A stretch of DNA of 64,000 bases from Candidatus Microthrix subdominans. Its GTDB lineage: Bacteria; Actinomycetota; Acidimicrobiia; Acidimicrobiales; Microtrichaceae. Positions 23,817 to 30,847 of the stretch are shown piece by piece. The stretch covers positions 359,371-423,370 of the forward strand of contig JADJZA010000008.1 in the NCBI GenBank assembly GCA_016719385.1. The letters are read 5' to 3'. Numbering within the stretch: the first letter of the stretch is position 1; every line of letters starts with the position of its first letter. The notes under the pieces are model-generated. The model saw nothing but the letters and a program-made list of their open reading frames with translations. It ran no database searches and was not told the DNA's origin. The position numbers and the translations under genes are program-made.

Positions 23817-24971
23817 TCACCGGCCGTTCGTCGGCCCGGCGGCGTCGGCACCGGAGTGGTCGATCAGCTCGGCGACGCCCTCGGCGACGAGTGCGGAGTT
23901 GAGCCGGGCACCGAGGTCGGCGGTCTTCTGGAGGCGCTCGCGCGCCTGTTCGCGCCCGACCGGATTTCGTTGCATCAGCAAGGGCAGCGCCATCTGGCGC
24001 AACAGGTCCACCTCGCGCTCGGCGGCCATGCGGAACATGCGGAGGTGTCGGGCCTCGTAGCCGAGCTCGAGCAGTTCAGCGACGATGTTGCCGATCAGCA
24101 CGGCGGACTGATCGTAGGAGGACGTGCCGCCGATGGTGACCGGGCTGATCACCGCGAAACGTTCCATGTCGCCCAGCGTCTCCTCGTCGAGGCCGACCTC
24201 GGCGAGGAAGTCCGGCCGGGCGAGCAGTTCGGTCGCCTCGGTCGCGCTCGGCAGGTCCCGCGTGCGCGACGGGCGGGGACGCGGAACCGGTTCGGTCGGT
24301 GGCGGCTCCTGAAGGGCCGAAACGGCCTCGATGCGCGCCCGGCGTTCCCGGTGCTCGGCACGGGTCGGGGGGGCCGGCGGCTCGACGGGCTTGGCCGACT
24401 CTGGCTCTGGCTCTGGTGCTACAGCGGCTTTGGTCTTGGTCTTTGGCTTGGGTGCAGGCTTGGGCTGCGGCGGTGGCTCGGGCTGCCGCCGGGGTGAGGC
24501 GGCCGGGGGCTTGGCCGGCGCCTGCACCACGCTGTGGGCTGCGGTGTCCTCGCTGACCGGGGTCGGTGACTTCCGTGCCGCCTTCTTGGAGGCGAGCTTG
24601 GGAAGGGGTTGAACCCGGGTTTGATCGGCCTCGAAAAGGGTGGGCTCCGCCGGCGGTTCCCCGCCGGACTTCTTGCGCACGACGGCCGCCGATCCGCTCG
24701 GCCGGGGATCGCTCTCCGGTTGAGGCGTCGTCGGTTGCCCAGACTCGTCGACCAGGTCGGCCGGGTCGAACCCGTCGCGCATCTTGTCGAGGACCCAACG
24801 CAGCCGATCCAGGGTTGCCGCGGGGTAACGCCGATGACCGCTGGTGCCCAGCTCGGGGGTGATCAGCGACAGGTCCTCAAACTCCCGCAGCCGACCGAGC
24901 GTCGCTTCGGGATAGTCCTCCTGAAGCAACGACAACACTTCACCGACGGTCAGATCATCTGATGGGTTCAC
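23817..24971 (-). CDS. FtsR-like MerR-family regulator with long disordered linker
   Basis: 384 residues. An N-terminal MerR DNA-binding domain (TVGEVLSLLQEDYPEATLGR, then 'TSGHRRYPAATLDRLRWVL') matches the FtsR/Rv1828 type, where the helix-turn-helix begins with 'EVL.LL'. From about residue 75 to 240 there is a Pro/Lys/Glu/Ala-rich segment (PKPAPKPKTKTKAAV; EPEPESAKPVEPPAPP). The conserved C-terminal domain follows (FLAEVGLDEETLGDMERFAVI; EARHLRMFRMAAEREVDLL). FtsR controls the ftsZ region in corynebacteria (family knowledge). The linker is much longer than in the family. GTG start 3 nt after the FHA gene. Confidence 0.82.
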   Translation of the reverse strand: MNPSDDLTVGEVLSLLQEDYPEATLGRLREFEDLSLITPELGTSGHRRYPAATLDRLRWVLDKMRDGFDPADLVDESGQPTTPQPESDPRPSGSAAVVRKKSGGEPPAEPTLFEADQTRVQPLPKLASKKAARKSPTPVSEDTAAHSVVQAPAKPPAASPRRQPEPPPQPKPAPKPKTKTKAAVAPEPEPESAKPVEPPAPPTRAEHRERRARIEAVSALQEPPPTEPVPRPRPSRTRDLPSATEATELLARPDFLAEVGLDEETLGDMERFAVISPVTIGGTSSYDQSAVLIGNIVAELLELGYEARHLRMFRMAAEREVDLLRQMALPLLMQRNPVGREQARERLQKTADLGARLNSALVAEGVAELIDHSGADAAGPTNGR

Positions 24972-24974
24972 GTG

Positions 24975-25415
24975 TCAGGCCACCTCGAGTACGAAGAGCA
25001 GTTTGTACTTACCGACCTGGAGGCGATCGCCTTCGCTGAGCGGTGCCCGTTCGATGCGTCGGTCGTTGAGGTAGGTGCCGTTCAGCGAACCCGAGTCCTG
25101 AACCTCGATGCCGTCCGGCGAACGAAGGAGCTGGGCGTGTTGCCTCGACACCGTGACGTCATCGAGAAAGATGTCGCTGTCCTCGTGACGGCCGATCATC
25201 GTCGTGCCCTCACCGATGGCGAAACGGCTGCCGGCGTTGGCGCCGCGGGTGACGATCAGGATGGGTGTGCCGACCGCCGGTTCGGCCCCAACCGCTGCGA
25301 GCACACCGGTGGGCTGTTGCTCCACCTCGGGCAGGGGCGATCCGCAGGCCGGGCAGAAGCGCGCTTCAGCGGGCGCCGTCGAGGAGCACACAGCGCAGAT
25401 CAGCGCCCCGGCCAT
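24975..25415 (-). CDS. Zinc-ribbon FHA-domain protein (GarA-position)
   Basis: 146 residues. Two CxxC pairs at the N-terminus (CAVC and CPAC) form a zinc ribbon, and a forkhead-associated domain occupies the C-terminal 90 residues: TTMIGRHEDSDIFLDD, VSRQHAQLLRS and GSLNGTYLNDRRI, the phospho-threonine-binding residues Arg, Ser and Asn being present. It sits where mycobacteria have garA, but the N-terminal ETT phosphorylation motif of GarA is absent. It could still bind metabolic enzymes or phosphorylated partners. The ATG overlaps the gcvH stop (TGATG). Confidence 0.88.
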   Translation of the reverse strand: MAGALICAVCSSTAPAEARFCPACGSPLPEVEQQPTGVLAAVGAEPAVGTPILIVTRGANAGSRFAIGEGTTMIGRHEDSDIFLDDVTVSRQHAQLLRSPDGIEVQDSGSLNGTYLNDRRIERAPLSEGDRLQVGKYKLLFVLEVA

Positions 25416-25789
25416 CAGCCCTCCGTCAGCTCTCGATAGGCGGTTGCGTCCATCAGCTGCTCCGAGCCATCGGCGGTCTCGATCACCATGAACCAGCCGT
25501 CGCCGTACGGGTCGGAGTTCACCAGTTCGGGGTTGGCGTCCAGGTCGTCGTTCACCGCAACCACCGTGCCGCTCACCGGCGCGTAGATGTCGGAAACCGA
25601 TTTGGTCGACTCGACCTCGCTCACCTTGTCGCCGGCGGTCACCGTCGTGCCCACGTCGGGCAACTCGACGAACACGACGTCGCCGAGCGCGTCCTGTGCA
25701 TAGTCGGTGATGCCGATCCGACGGCCGGTATCGTCGGCGCGGATCCACTCGTGGTCCTTGGAATATGAGAGGTCGTCAGGCACGTCCAT
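25415..25789 (-). CDS. gcvH: Glycine cleavage H-protein (lipoyl carrier)
   Basis: 124 residues, the usual length. The lipoylated lysine is in EVESTKSVSDIYAPVSG, after the motif 'DVVFVELPDVGTTV'. N-terminal YSKDHEWIR and C-terminal 'GDGWFMVIE' are standard. It shuttles the aminomethyl group between GcvP and GcvT. The ATG is 8 nt from TAACCT (leaderless), and the gene leads the gcvH-FHA-FtsR-like unit. The lipoate-loading and Lpd genes are not in the window. Confidence 0.96.
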   Translation of the reverse strand: MDVPDDLSYSKDHEWIRADDTGRRIGITDYAQDALGDVVFVELPDVGTTVTAGDKVSEVESTKSVSDIYAPVSGTVVAVNDDLDANPELVNSDPYGDGWFMVIETADGSEQLMDATAYRELTEG

Positions 25790-25797
25790 GAAGGCGG

Positions 25798-25803
25798 AGG
25801 TTA
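25798..25803 (-). promoter_or_regulatory. -10 hexamer TAACCT, leaderless start for gcvH
   Basis: TAACCT ends 8 nt before the gcvH ATG. Confidence 0.45.
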
Positions 25804-25832
25804 CCCGACCGGACCACCCGCCGCGGGCACCC

Positions 25833-26495
25833 CTAGGCGGTCTCGGCCCGGGCCGCCCTACCCTCCCTGAGGGCGGTCAGGCCCCGAGGGATGTACTGGC
25901 CCACCGCAACGAAGCTGAAGATCAGTCCCGGGATCAGGGCCAGCCACGCCTGCCACTCGAAGTAGGTGGTGACGCCGCTGGCCCATTCGGTGTCGGTCGA
26001 GGCGAGAAAGGATGGGAACGAGATCATCAGCGCCATCGTGCCCGCCTTGCCGTACCAGGTGACGTCCATCCGTTTGGCCCCGGCGGCGAGCAGGCCGAGC
26101 ACCCAGGCGGACATCAGCACCTCGCGGGCGAGCACGATGATCCCCGCCCAGGTCGGCACCGCACCCGCCACCAAAATGCCGCCGAAGCCGAAGATGATCA
26201 GGGCACGGTCGGCGGCGGGGTCGATCGCCTTGCCCAGGTTGGACACCTGGTTGAAGTGGCGGGCGACGTAGCCGTCCACCCAATCGGTGGCCGAGATGAA
26301 CCCGAGCAGCACGGCGGCGGGCCCGGGCCGGTCCAGCCCGAAGAGCACCCAGAGGAACACCGGGATGAGGGCCAGCCGAACCAGGGTGACCAGGTTGGGG
26401 ACGGTGACGATGCGACCGAGTTCGGCCTCGGTCGGCCCGGTGATGATCGGGACGGCGGGCTGGTCGGCGTCGGCACCTGGCGAGCGCTGGGTCAC
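25833..26495 (-). CDS. CDP-alcohol phosphatidyltransferase (PgsA-like)
   Basis: 220 residues with about five to six membrane segments. The family signature D-x2-D-G-x2-A-R-x8-G-x3-D-x3-D is intact: DWVDGYVAR and GKAIDPAAD. Members join CDP-diacylglycerol to glycerol-phosphate or inositol-phosphate in the membrane. Similarity in position to mycobacterial pgsA2 next to the gcvH block supports a phosphatidylglycerophosphate synthase, but the acceptor is not certain. GTG start 6 nt from TACGAT, divergent from the HIT gene. Confidence 0.88.
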   Translation of the reverse strand: MTQRSPGADADQPAVPIITGPTEAELGRIVTVPNLVTLVRLALIPVFLWVLFGLDRPGPAAVLLGFISATDWVDGYVARHFNQVSNLGKAIDPAADRALIIFGFGGILVAGAVPTWAGIIVLAREVLMSAWVLGLLAAGAKRMDVTWYGKAGTMALMISFPSFLASTDTEWASGVTTYFEWQAWLALIPGLIFSFVAVGQYIPRGLTALREGRAARAETA

Positions 26496-26501
26496 GCACC
26501 C

Positions 26502-26507
26502 ATCGTA
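26502..26507 (-). promoter_or_regulatory. -10 hexamer TACGAT, leaderless start for 26495
   Basis: TACGAT ends 6 nt before GTG 26495. A second TACGAT serves the divergent HIT gene 43 nt away. Confidence 0.5.
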
Positions 26508-26549
26508 GCGGTGGCCGGCAAAGGAACGACGCGTGGCCGGGCGGGGTCC

Positions 26550-26555
26550 TACGAT
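26550..26555 (+). promoter_or_regulatory. -10 hexamer TACGAT, leaderless start for 26564
   Basis: TACGAT ends 8 nt before ATG 26564 of the HIT protein. Confidence 0.5.
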
Positions 26556-26563
26556 CGGTCCTC

Positions 26564-27013
26564 ATGAGCGAACGAGGCCCGGACGACACCGCGGAAATGC
26601 CCCAGCCGACCATCTTCTCCCGCATCATCGAGGGTGAGCTGCCCGGCCGCTTCGTGTGGCGCGACGCCGACAAGGTGGCATTCCTGACGATCGCCCCGCT
26701 GCGCCCGGGCCACGTTCTGGTCGTGCCGGTCGAACCGATCGATCACTGGTTGGACGTGCCCGCCCCGTTGTGGGCAGAGATGAACGATCTGGCCCGACGG
26801 ATCGGGGACGCGCAGATGGCGGCCTTCTCCCCCACCCGCATCGGCCTGATCGTCGCCGGCCTGGAGGTGCCGCACTGCCACCTGCATGTGCTGCCGATCG
26901 AGTCCGAGTCCGACCTCGACTTTGCCCGAGCCGATGGCAGTGCCTCAGCCGAGTCCCTCGATGCCGCCGCCCAGGCCATCCGCGAGCACCTCGACGGCGC
27001 CGCCCCGGCCTAA
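26564..27013 (+). CDS. HIT-family nucleotide hydrolase
   Basis: 149 residues. The histidine triad is in PHCHLHVLPI, with the substrate loop 'LRPGHVLVVPVEPIDHWLDV' before it and 'IFSRIIEGELPGRFVW' at the N-terminus. HIT proteins hydrolyse nucleoside phosphoramidates or dinucleoside polyphosphates in the cytoplasm. The final His of the canonical H-x-H-x-H is present in the read pattern H-C-H-L-H. Single gene with its own leaderless promoter, ending at the hairpin repeat at 27032. Confidence 0.92.
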   Translation: MSERGPDDTAEMPQPTIFSRIIEGELPGRFVWRDADKVAFLTIAPLRPGHVLVVPVEPIDHWLDVPAPLWAEMNDLARRIGDAQMAAFSPTRIGLIVAGLEVPHCHLHVLPIESESDLDFARADGSASAESLDAAAQAIREHLDGAAPA

Positions 27014-27031
27014 CCCCACCACCACGTGAAG

Positions 27032-27077
27032 TCGGGAGTGCAAACGACCTCCTGACGGTCGTCCGGGCTCCCGAGTT
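27032..27077. repeat. Dispersed hairpin repeat, copy A
   Basis: TCGGGAG ... CTCCCGA (7 bp) encloses ACGACC / GGTCGT (6 bp) in the 70-nt gap between two convergent genes, so it may end both transcripts. Its outer and inner sequences (GGGAGTGCAAACGACC and GGGCTCCCGAGTTG) recur, in the opposite orientation, at 45051 and 45114. Confidence 0.65.
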
Positions 27078-27083
27078 GGCGGG

Positions 27084-27848
27084 TTAGACCAGACCGAGCT
27101 GTTCGTTGACCGGGGGCGGGTCGACCGGGTCGATCAGCTGTGGGCCCTGGTTGCGGGCGTTGTTCACCTCGGTGCTCACCGGATGGTGGGTGATCAGCCG
27201 TGGCGGTGCGGGCACCAGGAGCTGACCCAATGCGTCGACGTCGGCGTTGGTCGGGTCGAGCCAGGCCTCCCAGTCGCCGGGCGCCAGCATCACCGGCATG
27301 CGGTCGTGCAGCTCCGCCATCGGCTCGTTGGCGGTTGTCGTGATGATCGTGGTCGAGCGCACCTCGGTCTCGGTGCCGTCACCGTTGAGGTCGCCCCGCC
27401 ACCGCTCCCACAGGCCGGCGAATGCGTAGGGCTCCCCGTCGGGGCGGGAGATGAAGTGGGGCTGCTTGCGCTGCTTCCCCGGCTTGGTCGGGTCTGGCTC
27501 CTGGGTCCACTCGTAGAAGCCGTCGGCGGGCACGATGCAGCGCCGCTTGGCGAACGCCCGGCGAAACGCCGGTTTCTCCGCGATGGTCTCGGCACGGGCG
27601 TTGATCATGCGGTTGCCGATCTTGAGATCCTTCGCCCAGCTGGGAACCAGTCCCCAATGGAAGCCGTCGAGGCGTCGCAGGTCGCCGTCTTCGTAGACGA
27701 CGAACACTTCGGCGGTCGGCGCCACGTTGTAACGACCGGGCGGTCGATCGTCGCCGTCGGTCCCGGGGGTCTCGACGCCGTTGGCGTCGACCTGAAAGTA
27801 CGAGGCCAGCTCGTCGGGTGGGGTGGTGGAGACAAAGCGACCGCACAC
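27084..27848 (-). CDS. SRAP-domain protein (HMCES/YedK type)
   Basis: 254 residues. Cys2 in MCGRF is the nucleophile that cross-links to abasic sites in single-stranded DNA. 'NVAPTAEVFVVY', 'RMINARAETIAEKPAF', 'CIVPADGFYEWTQ' (active-site Glu) and 'MAELHDRMPVML' (active-site His) follow in order. It shields abasic sites during replication (family knowledge). GTG start 7 nt from TAGCCT, a leaderless message divergent from the glycosyltransferase. Confidence 0.94.
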   Translation of the reverse strand: MCGRFVSTTPPDELASYFQVDANGVETPGTDGDDRPPGRYNVAPTAEVFVVYEDGDLRRLDGFHWGLVPSWAKDLKIGNRMINARAETIAEKPAFRRAFAKRRCIVPADGFYEWTQEPDPTKPGKQRKQPHFISRPDGEPYAFAGLWERWRGDLNGDGTETEVRSTTIITTTANEPMAELHDRMPVMLAPGDWEAWLDPTNADVDALGQLLVPAPPRLITHHPVSTEVNNARNQGPQLIDPVDPPPVNEQLGLV

Positions 27849-27855
27849 GCCTGGC

Positions 27856-27861
27856 AGGCTA
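27856..27861 (-). promoter_or_regulatory. -10 hexamer TAGCCT, leaderless start for 27848
   Basis: TAGCCT ends 7 nt before the GTG of the SRAP gene. Confidence 0.5.
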
Positions 27862-27901
27862 CCGTTCCAGCGTCCGGTCCCCCGCCGCGATCCATCCCCT
27901 C

Positions 27902-29116
27902 ATGACTCCTCCCCCCGCCTCCTCCGCAGCTCAGCCCCGGCCTCAGGCGGCCCCGCTGTTGTCGGTGATCACCCCCACCTACAACGAGGCCGAGAACATC
28001 GTCGGCCTGCTCGAACGGGTGGAGTCGGCCCTCGCCGGGATCACCTACGAGATCATCGTCGTCGACGACGACAGCCCCGACGAGACCTGGCAGCTGGCCG
28101 AGGCCTACGCCGAGGATCACCAGCGGGTGCGGGTGCTGCGCCGCTTCCACGACAAGGGGTTGTCGCCGGCCGTCCTCGCCGGCATGGAGCTGGCCGAGGG
28201 GCGGACCCTGGGCGTGATCGATGCCGACGGGCAGCACGACGAGGCGATCCTGGCCGCGATGGCCCAGCGGGTGGCCAGCGGGGACGCCGACATCTGCGTC
28301 GGCTCGCGGGCGAGCGACGGCGGCAGCTACGGCGACTGGTCGCGCTCGCGCCGCCTCGTGTCGTGGGTGGCCACGCTGATCGCCCGGCTGTTCCTCCGGG
28401 TGCCGCTCTCCGACCCCATGTCGGGCTACTTCGTCATCAGCCGGGAGGCCTTCGAGGACGCGGCCCCCGACGTCAACCCCCAGGGGTTCAAGATCCTGTT
28501 GGAGTTCCTCGGCCGCCGCCCCCACCTGAGGGTGGCCGAGATGGGCTACACGTTCCGCAGCCGAACCGCCGGCGAGACCAAGCTGAACTCGTCGGTGATC
28601 CGGTCCTACCTGCTGGCGGTGTTCGACCTGCGTTTCGGCCACATCGTCAAGCCTCAGCTGCTGTTGTACACGCTGGTCGGCCTGTTCGGCGTCGGCGTCA
28701 ACTTCGCAGTGATCGTGGTCGGCGAGGCGGTTGGCCTCGGCTCGATCTCGACCGGATCCGAGGCGATCGACCCGCTCCCGGTTCCCGTGCTCGTCGGGCT
28801 AATCGCCCAGCTGCTGGTGACCTTCGCCGCCAACAACTGGTTCACGTTTTGGGAGAACCGCTACCAGGGCTCACGCCTGGCGGTGGGCTTTGGGCTGTTC
28901 TTCATCATCTCGGCGTACGGCCTGATGATCCAGTTTGCGATCGCCAAGTGGCTCGACATCATCAACCTGGTCGAGGGGCCGCTGTCCCAGGGCGTCGCCG
29001 CCGCCCTCCAGCAGCTGATCGCCATCCTGGTCGCCTTCCAGGCCAGTTACTTCCTCAACGTCAACCTCACCTGGCGTCGTCGGGAACGCGACGAGGAGCA
29101 ACGGGTGGCGGGTTAG
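27902..29116 (+). CDS. Family 2 glycosyltransferase with GtrA-like membrane domain
   Basis: 404 residues from ATG 27902. The N-terminal 235 residues are a polyprenol-phosphate-mannose-synthase-like GT2 domain: SVITPTYNEAENI, EIIVVDDDSPDETW, 'LGVIDADGQHDE' (the D-x-D metal site), and SDPMSGYFVISRE. The remainder has four hydrophobic segments of the GtrA type, with 'NFAVIVVGEA' and 'FAANNWFTFWENRYQG'. It probably makes a lipid-linked sugar for envelope glycosylation. It ends in a 4-nt convergent overlap with the amidase. Confidence 0.9.
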   Translation: MTPPPASSAAQPRPQAAPLLSVITPTYNEAENIVGLLERVESALAGITYEIIVVDDDSPDETWQLAEAYAEDHQRVRVLRRFHDKGLSPAVLAGMELAEGRTLGVIDADGQHDEAILAAMAQRVASGDADICVGSRASDGGSYGDWSRSRRLVSWVATLIARLFLRVPLSDPMSGYFVISREAFEDAAPDVNPQGFKILLEFLGRRPHLRVAEMGYTFRSRTAGETKLNSSVIRSYLLAVFDLRFGHIVKPQLLLYTLVGLFGVGVNFAVIVVGEAVGLGSISTGSEAIDPLPVPVLVGLIAQLLVTFAANNWFTFWENRYQGSRLAVGFGLFFIISAYGLMIQFAIAKWLDIINLVEGPLSQGVAAALQQLIAILVAFQASYFLNVNLTWRRRERDEEQRVAG

Positions 29117-30591
29117 AGGTCGGCGACGTGGGTGGGCGGCCGCCGGTGCTGCCAGCCAAGCCGCTCCTCGAGCTGCGCGCCCAGGGCGAGCAGCTGATCA
29201 TCGCGACCCCAGCGGCCCACCAGCTGGGCCCCGATCGGCAGACCGTCGGTCACCGCAACGGGCAGTGAGATGGCGGGCTGGCCGGAGATGTTGAACGGCG
29301 AGGCGTAGGTAACCAGCGCGGCGGAGCGCATGACCGCGGCCATCGGGTTGTCCGCCTCGGGGCCGAACCCGCCCAGCGGCCAGGGCACCTCGGGACACAC
29401 CGGCGTCAACAGCACGTCGTAGGGCTGCTTCTCGAGGAACGCCCGCACCTCCCGGCCGACACGCATCAGGCCGTCGACGGCTTCAGCGAAGCGGTGGGCG
29501 GGCACATCGCCGCCGGCGGCGCGCAGCGCCCAGGTGTGTGCCTCGACGTCGCCCTCCCCGACCGGCTCCCCACCCAGCGCCTCAAGCTCGTCGACGCTGC
29601 GGCGCACCCACACCGAGAACGCGTCGAGAAACCAGCCGATCACCTGGCCGTAGTAGGCCTCGTCGGTGAGGATCGAAGGGGTGGCCTCCACAACGTCGTG
29701 GCCGGCGTCGGAAAGTAGCTCAGCGGTGGTGGCGACCGTCTGTGCAACCGCCGGGTCGATGGTGCCTCCACCTGGCACAGCGGTGGTCCAGGCGATGCGC
29801 ATCGGACCGACCGGCCCGTCGAGCGAGGCCAGGTAGCTGACCGCCCGGTCGGTCCGCACCTGGGGTGATGCCAGGTTGTCCGGCCCGGCGAGCACGTCGA
29901 GCAGCAGGGCCGTGTCGGCCACGGTGCGGGTGACGCCCAGCCGGGCGACCAGGCCGCCCCAGGGGTCGATGTCGGGGTAGGTCGGCACCAGGTCCCTCGA
30001 TGGCTTCAGCCCCACCAGGCCGCAGTTGGACGCCGGGATGCGGATCGACCCGCCACCGTCGCCGGCGTGGCCGAGCGCCACCACCCCGGCGGACACCGCA
30101 GCCGCCGAGCCGCCGGACGAGCCGCCGGGCGAGCGGTCCAGGTCCCACGGGTTGTGGCACGGTCCCACCGAGGTCGGCTCGGTCGACGGCACCAGCCCCA
30201 GCTCGGGCGTGTTGGTCTTGGCGATGATGATGGCGCCGGCGTCGATGAGGCGCTGGAACAGGATCGAGGTCTCGGTGGCGACGTATCCCAGCCGCTTCAG
30301 GTAGTTGCTCCCCGCCCAGTAGGGCTCGCCGGCCAGCGTGCCGTCGAGGTCCTTGACCACGACGGGCAAACCGTGCAGCGGGCCCCGTTCGGCGGCCGGT
30401 GCCTCATCGGCCGCCGCCGCCTCGGCGCGGGCGCGGTCGTAGCGCTCGTGAACGATGCAGTTGAGTGCCGGGTCAACCGCCTGGGCGCCGGCGATCGCCG
30501 CCTCGACCGCCTCGACGCTGCTGAGCGATCCGTCTCGAATCGCCGCCACCTGGCTGAGGGCGTCCATCTCGGAGAGTTCGGCTGAAGTCAT
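29113..30591 (-). CDS. Amidase (amidase-signature family)
   Basis: 492 residues from ATG 30591. The Ser-cisSer-Lys triad is in GLPVVVKDLDG (Lys near residue 80) and GGSSGGSAAAVSAG (Ser near 155), with 'GDGGGSIRIPASNCGLVGLKPS' for the nucleophile loop. It could be a GatA-like amide hydrolase, but gatC/gatB are not adjacent, and it is more like stand-alone amidases acting on small amides. TACCAT stands 6 nt before the ATG, which rejects the frame extension that would run back through the tRNA. Confidence 0.92.
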   Translation of the reverse strand: MTSAELSEMDALSQVAAIRDGSLSSVEAVEAAIAGAQAVDPALNCIVHERYDRARAEAAAADEAPAAERGPLHGLPVVVKDLDGTLAGEPYWAGSNYLKRLGYVATETSILFQRLIDAGAIIIAKTNTPELGLVPSTEPTSVGPCHNPWDLDRSPGGSSGGSAAAVSAGVVALGHAGDGGGSIRIPASNCGLVGLKPSRDLVPTYPDIDPWGGLVARLGVTRTVADTALLLDVLAGPDNLASPQVRTDRAVSYLASLDGPVGPMRIAWTTAVPGGGTIDPAVAQTVATTAELLSDAGHDVVEATPSILTDEAYYGQVIGWFLDAFSVWVRRSVDELEALGGEPVGEGDVEAHTWALRAAGGDVPAHRFAEAVDGLMRVGREVRAFLEKQPYDVLLTPVCPEVPWPLGGFGPEADNPMAAVMRSAALVTYASPFNISGQPAISLPVAVTDGLPIGAQLVGRWGRDDQLLALGAQLEERLGWQHRRPPTHVADL

Positions 30592-30597
30592 GGGCCG

Positions 30598-30603
30598 ATG
30601 GTA
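30598..30603 (-). promoter_or_regulatory. -10 hexamer TACCAT, leaderless start for 30591
   Basis: TACCAT ends 6 nt before the amidase ATG, downstream of the tRNA terminator. Confidence 0.5.
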
Positions 30604-30635
30604 CGCCCCGCTCGCCTGAGTCTGACCCGAAAAGG

Positions 30636-30671
30636 CCACCGGGTCCCCTGCGATCGCAGGGGACCCGGTGG
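30636..30671 (-). terminator. Terminator of tRNA-Pro: 36-bp perfect palindrome
   Basis: A gapless palindrome with 18-bp arms centred on CGATCG (30651-30656). Read on the minus strand it is followed by CCTTTTC, a short T-run, 12 nt after the tRNA 3' end. Confidence 0.8.
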
Positions 30672-30682
30672 TCGTGTTGGAG

Positions 30683-30757
30683 TCGGGCTGGGGAGATTCG
30701 AACTCCCGACCTCTTGACCCCCAGTCAAGCGCGCTAACCAAACTGCGCCACAGCCCG
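30683..30757 (-). tRNA. tRNA-Pro (anticodon GGG)
   Basis: 75 nt cloverleaf on the minus strand. The acceptor arm is CGGGCTG / CAGCCCG with discriminator A, the D arm is GCGC...GCGC around AGTTTGGTTA, the anticodon arm CTTGA / TCAAG holds the loop CTGGGGG (anticodon GGG), and the T arm is GGGAG TTCGAAT CTCCC with the TTCGAAT loop. The 3' CCA is not encoded. A strong terminator follows. Confidence 0.97.
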
Positions 30758-30834
30758 AGTGAGCGGGTGAGTGTATCGGCCGAACGCCGTGGTCACGAAC
30801 CGAGCCGGCGACGCCGGCCCCGTCGGGTGGACGG

Positions 30835-30840
30835 TAGCGT
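30835..30840 (+). promoter_or_regulatory. -10 hexamer TAGCGT, leaderless start for 30848
   Basis: TAGCGT ends 7 nt before ATG 30848. Confidence 0.5.
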
Positions 30841-30847
30841 CGTCGCG

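Noticed and set aside
29113..30591. Amidase as GatA of the transamidosome
   Set aside because: gatC and gatB are not adjacent, and the sequence fits stand-alone amidases as well.
29113..30741. Amidase frame extended back to 30741
   Set aside because: The extension would read through the tRNA-Pro and its terminator; TACCAT 6 nt before ATG 30591 fixes the start.
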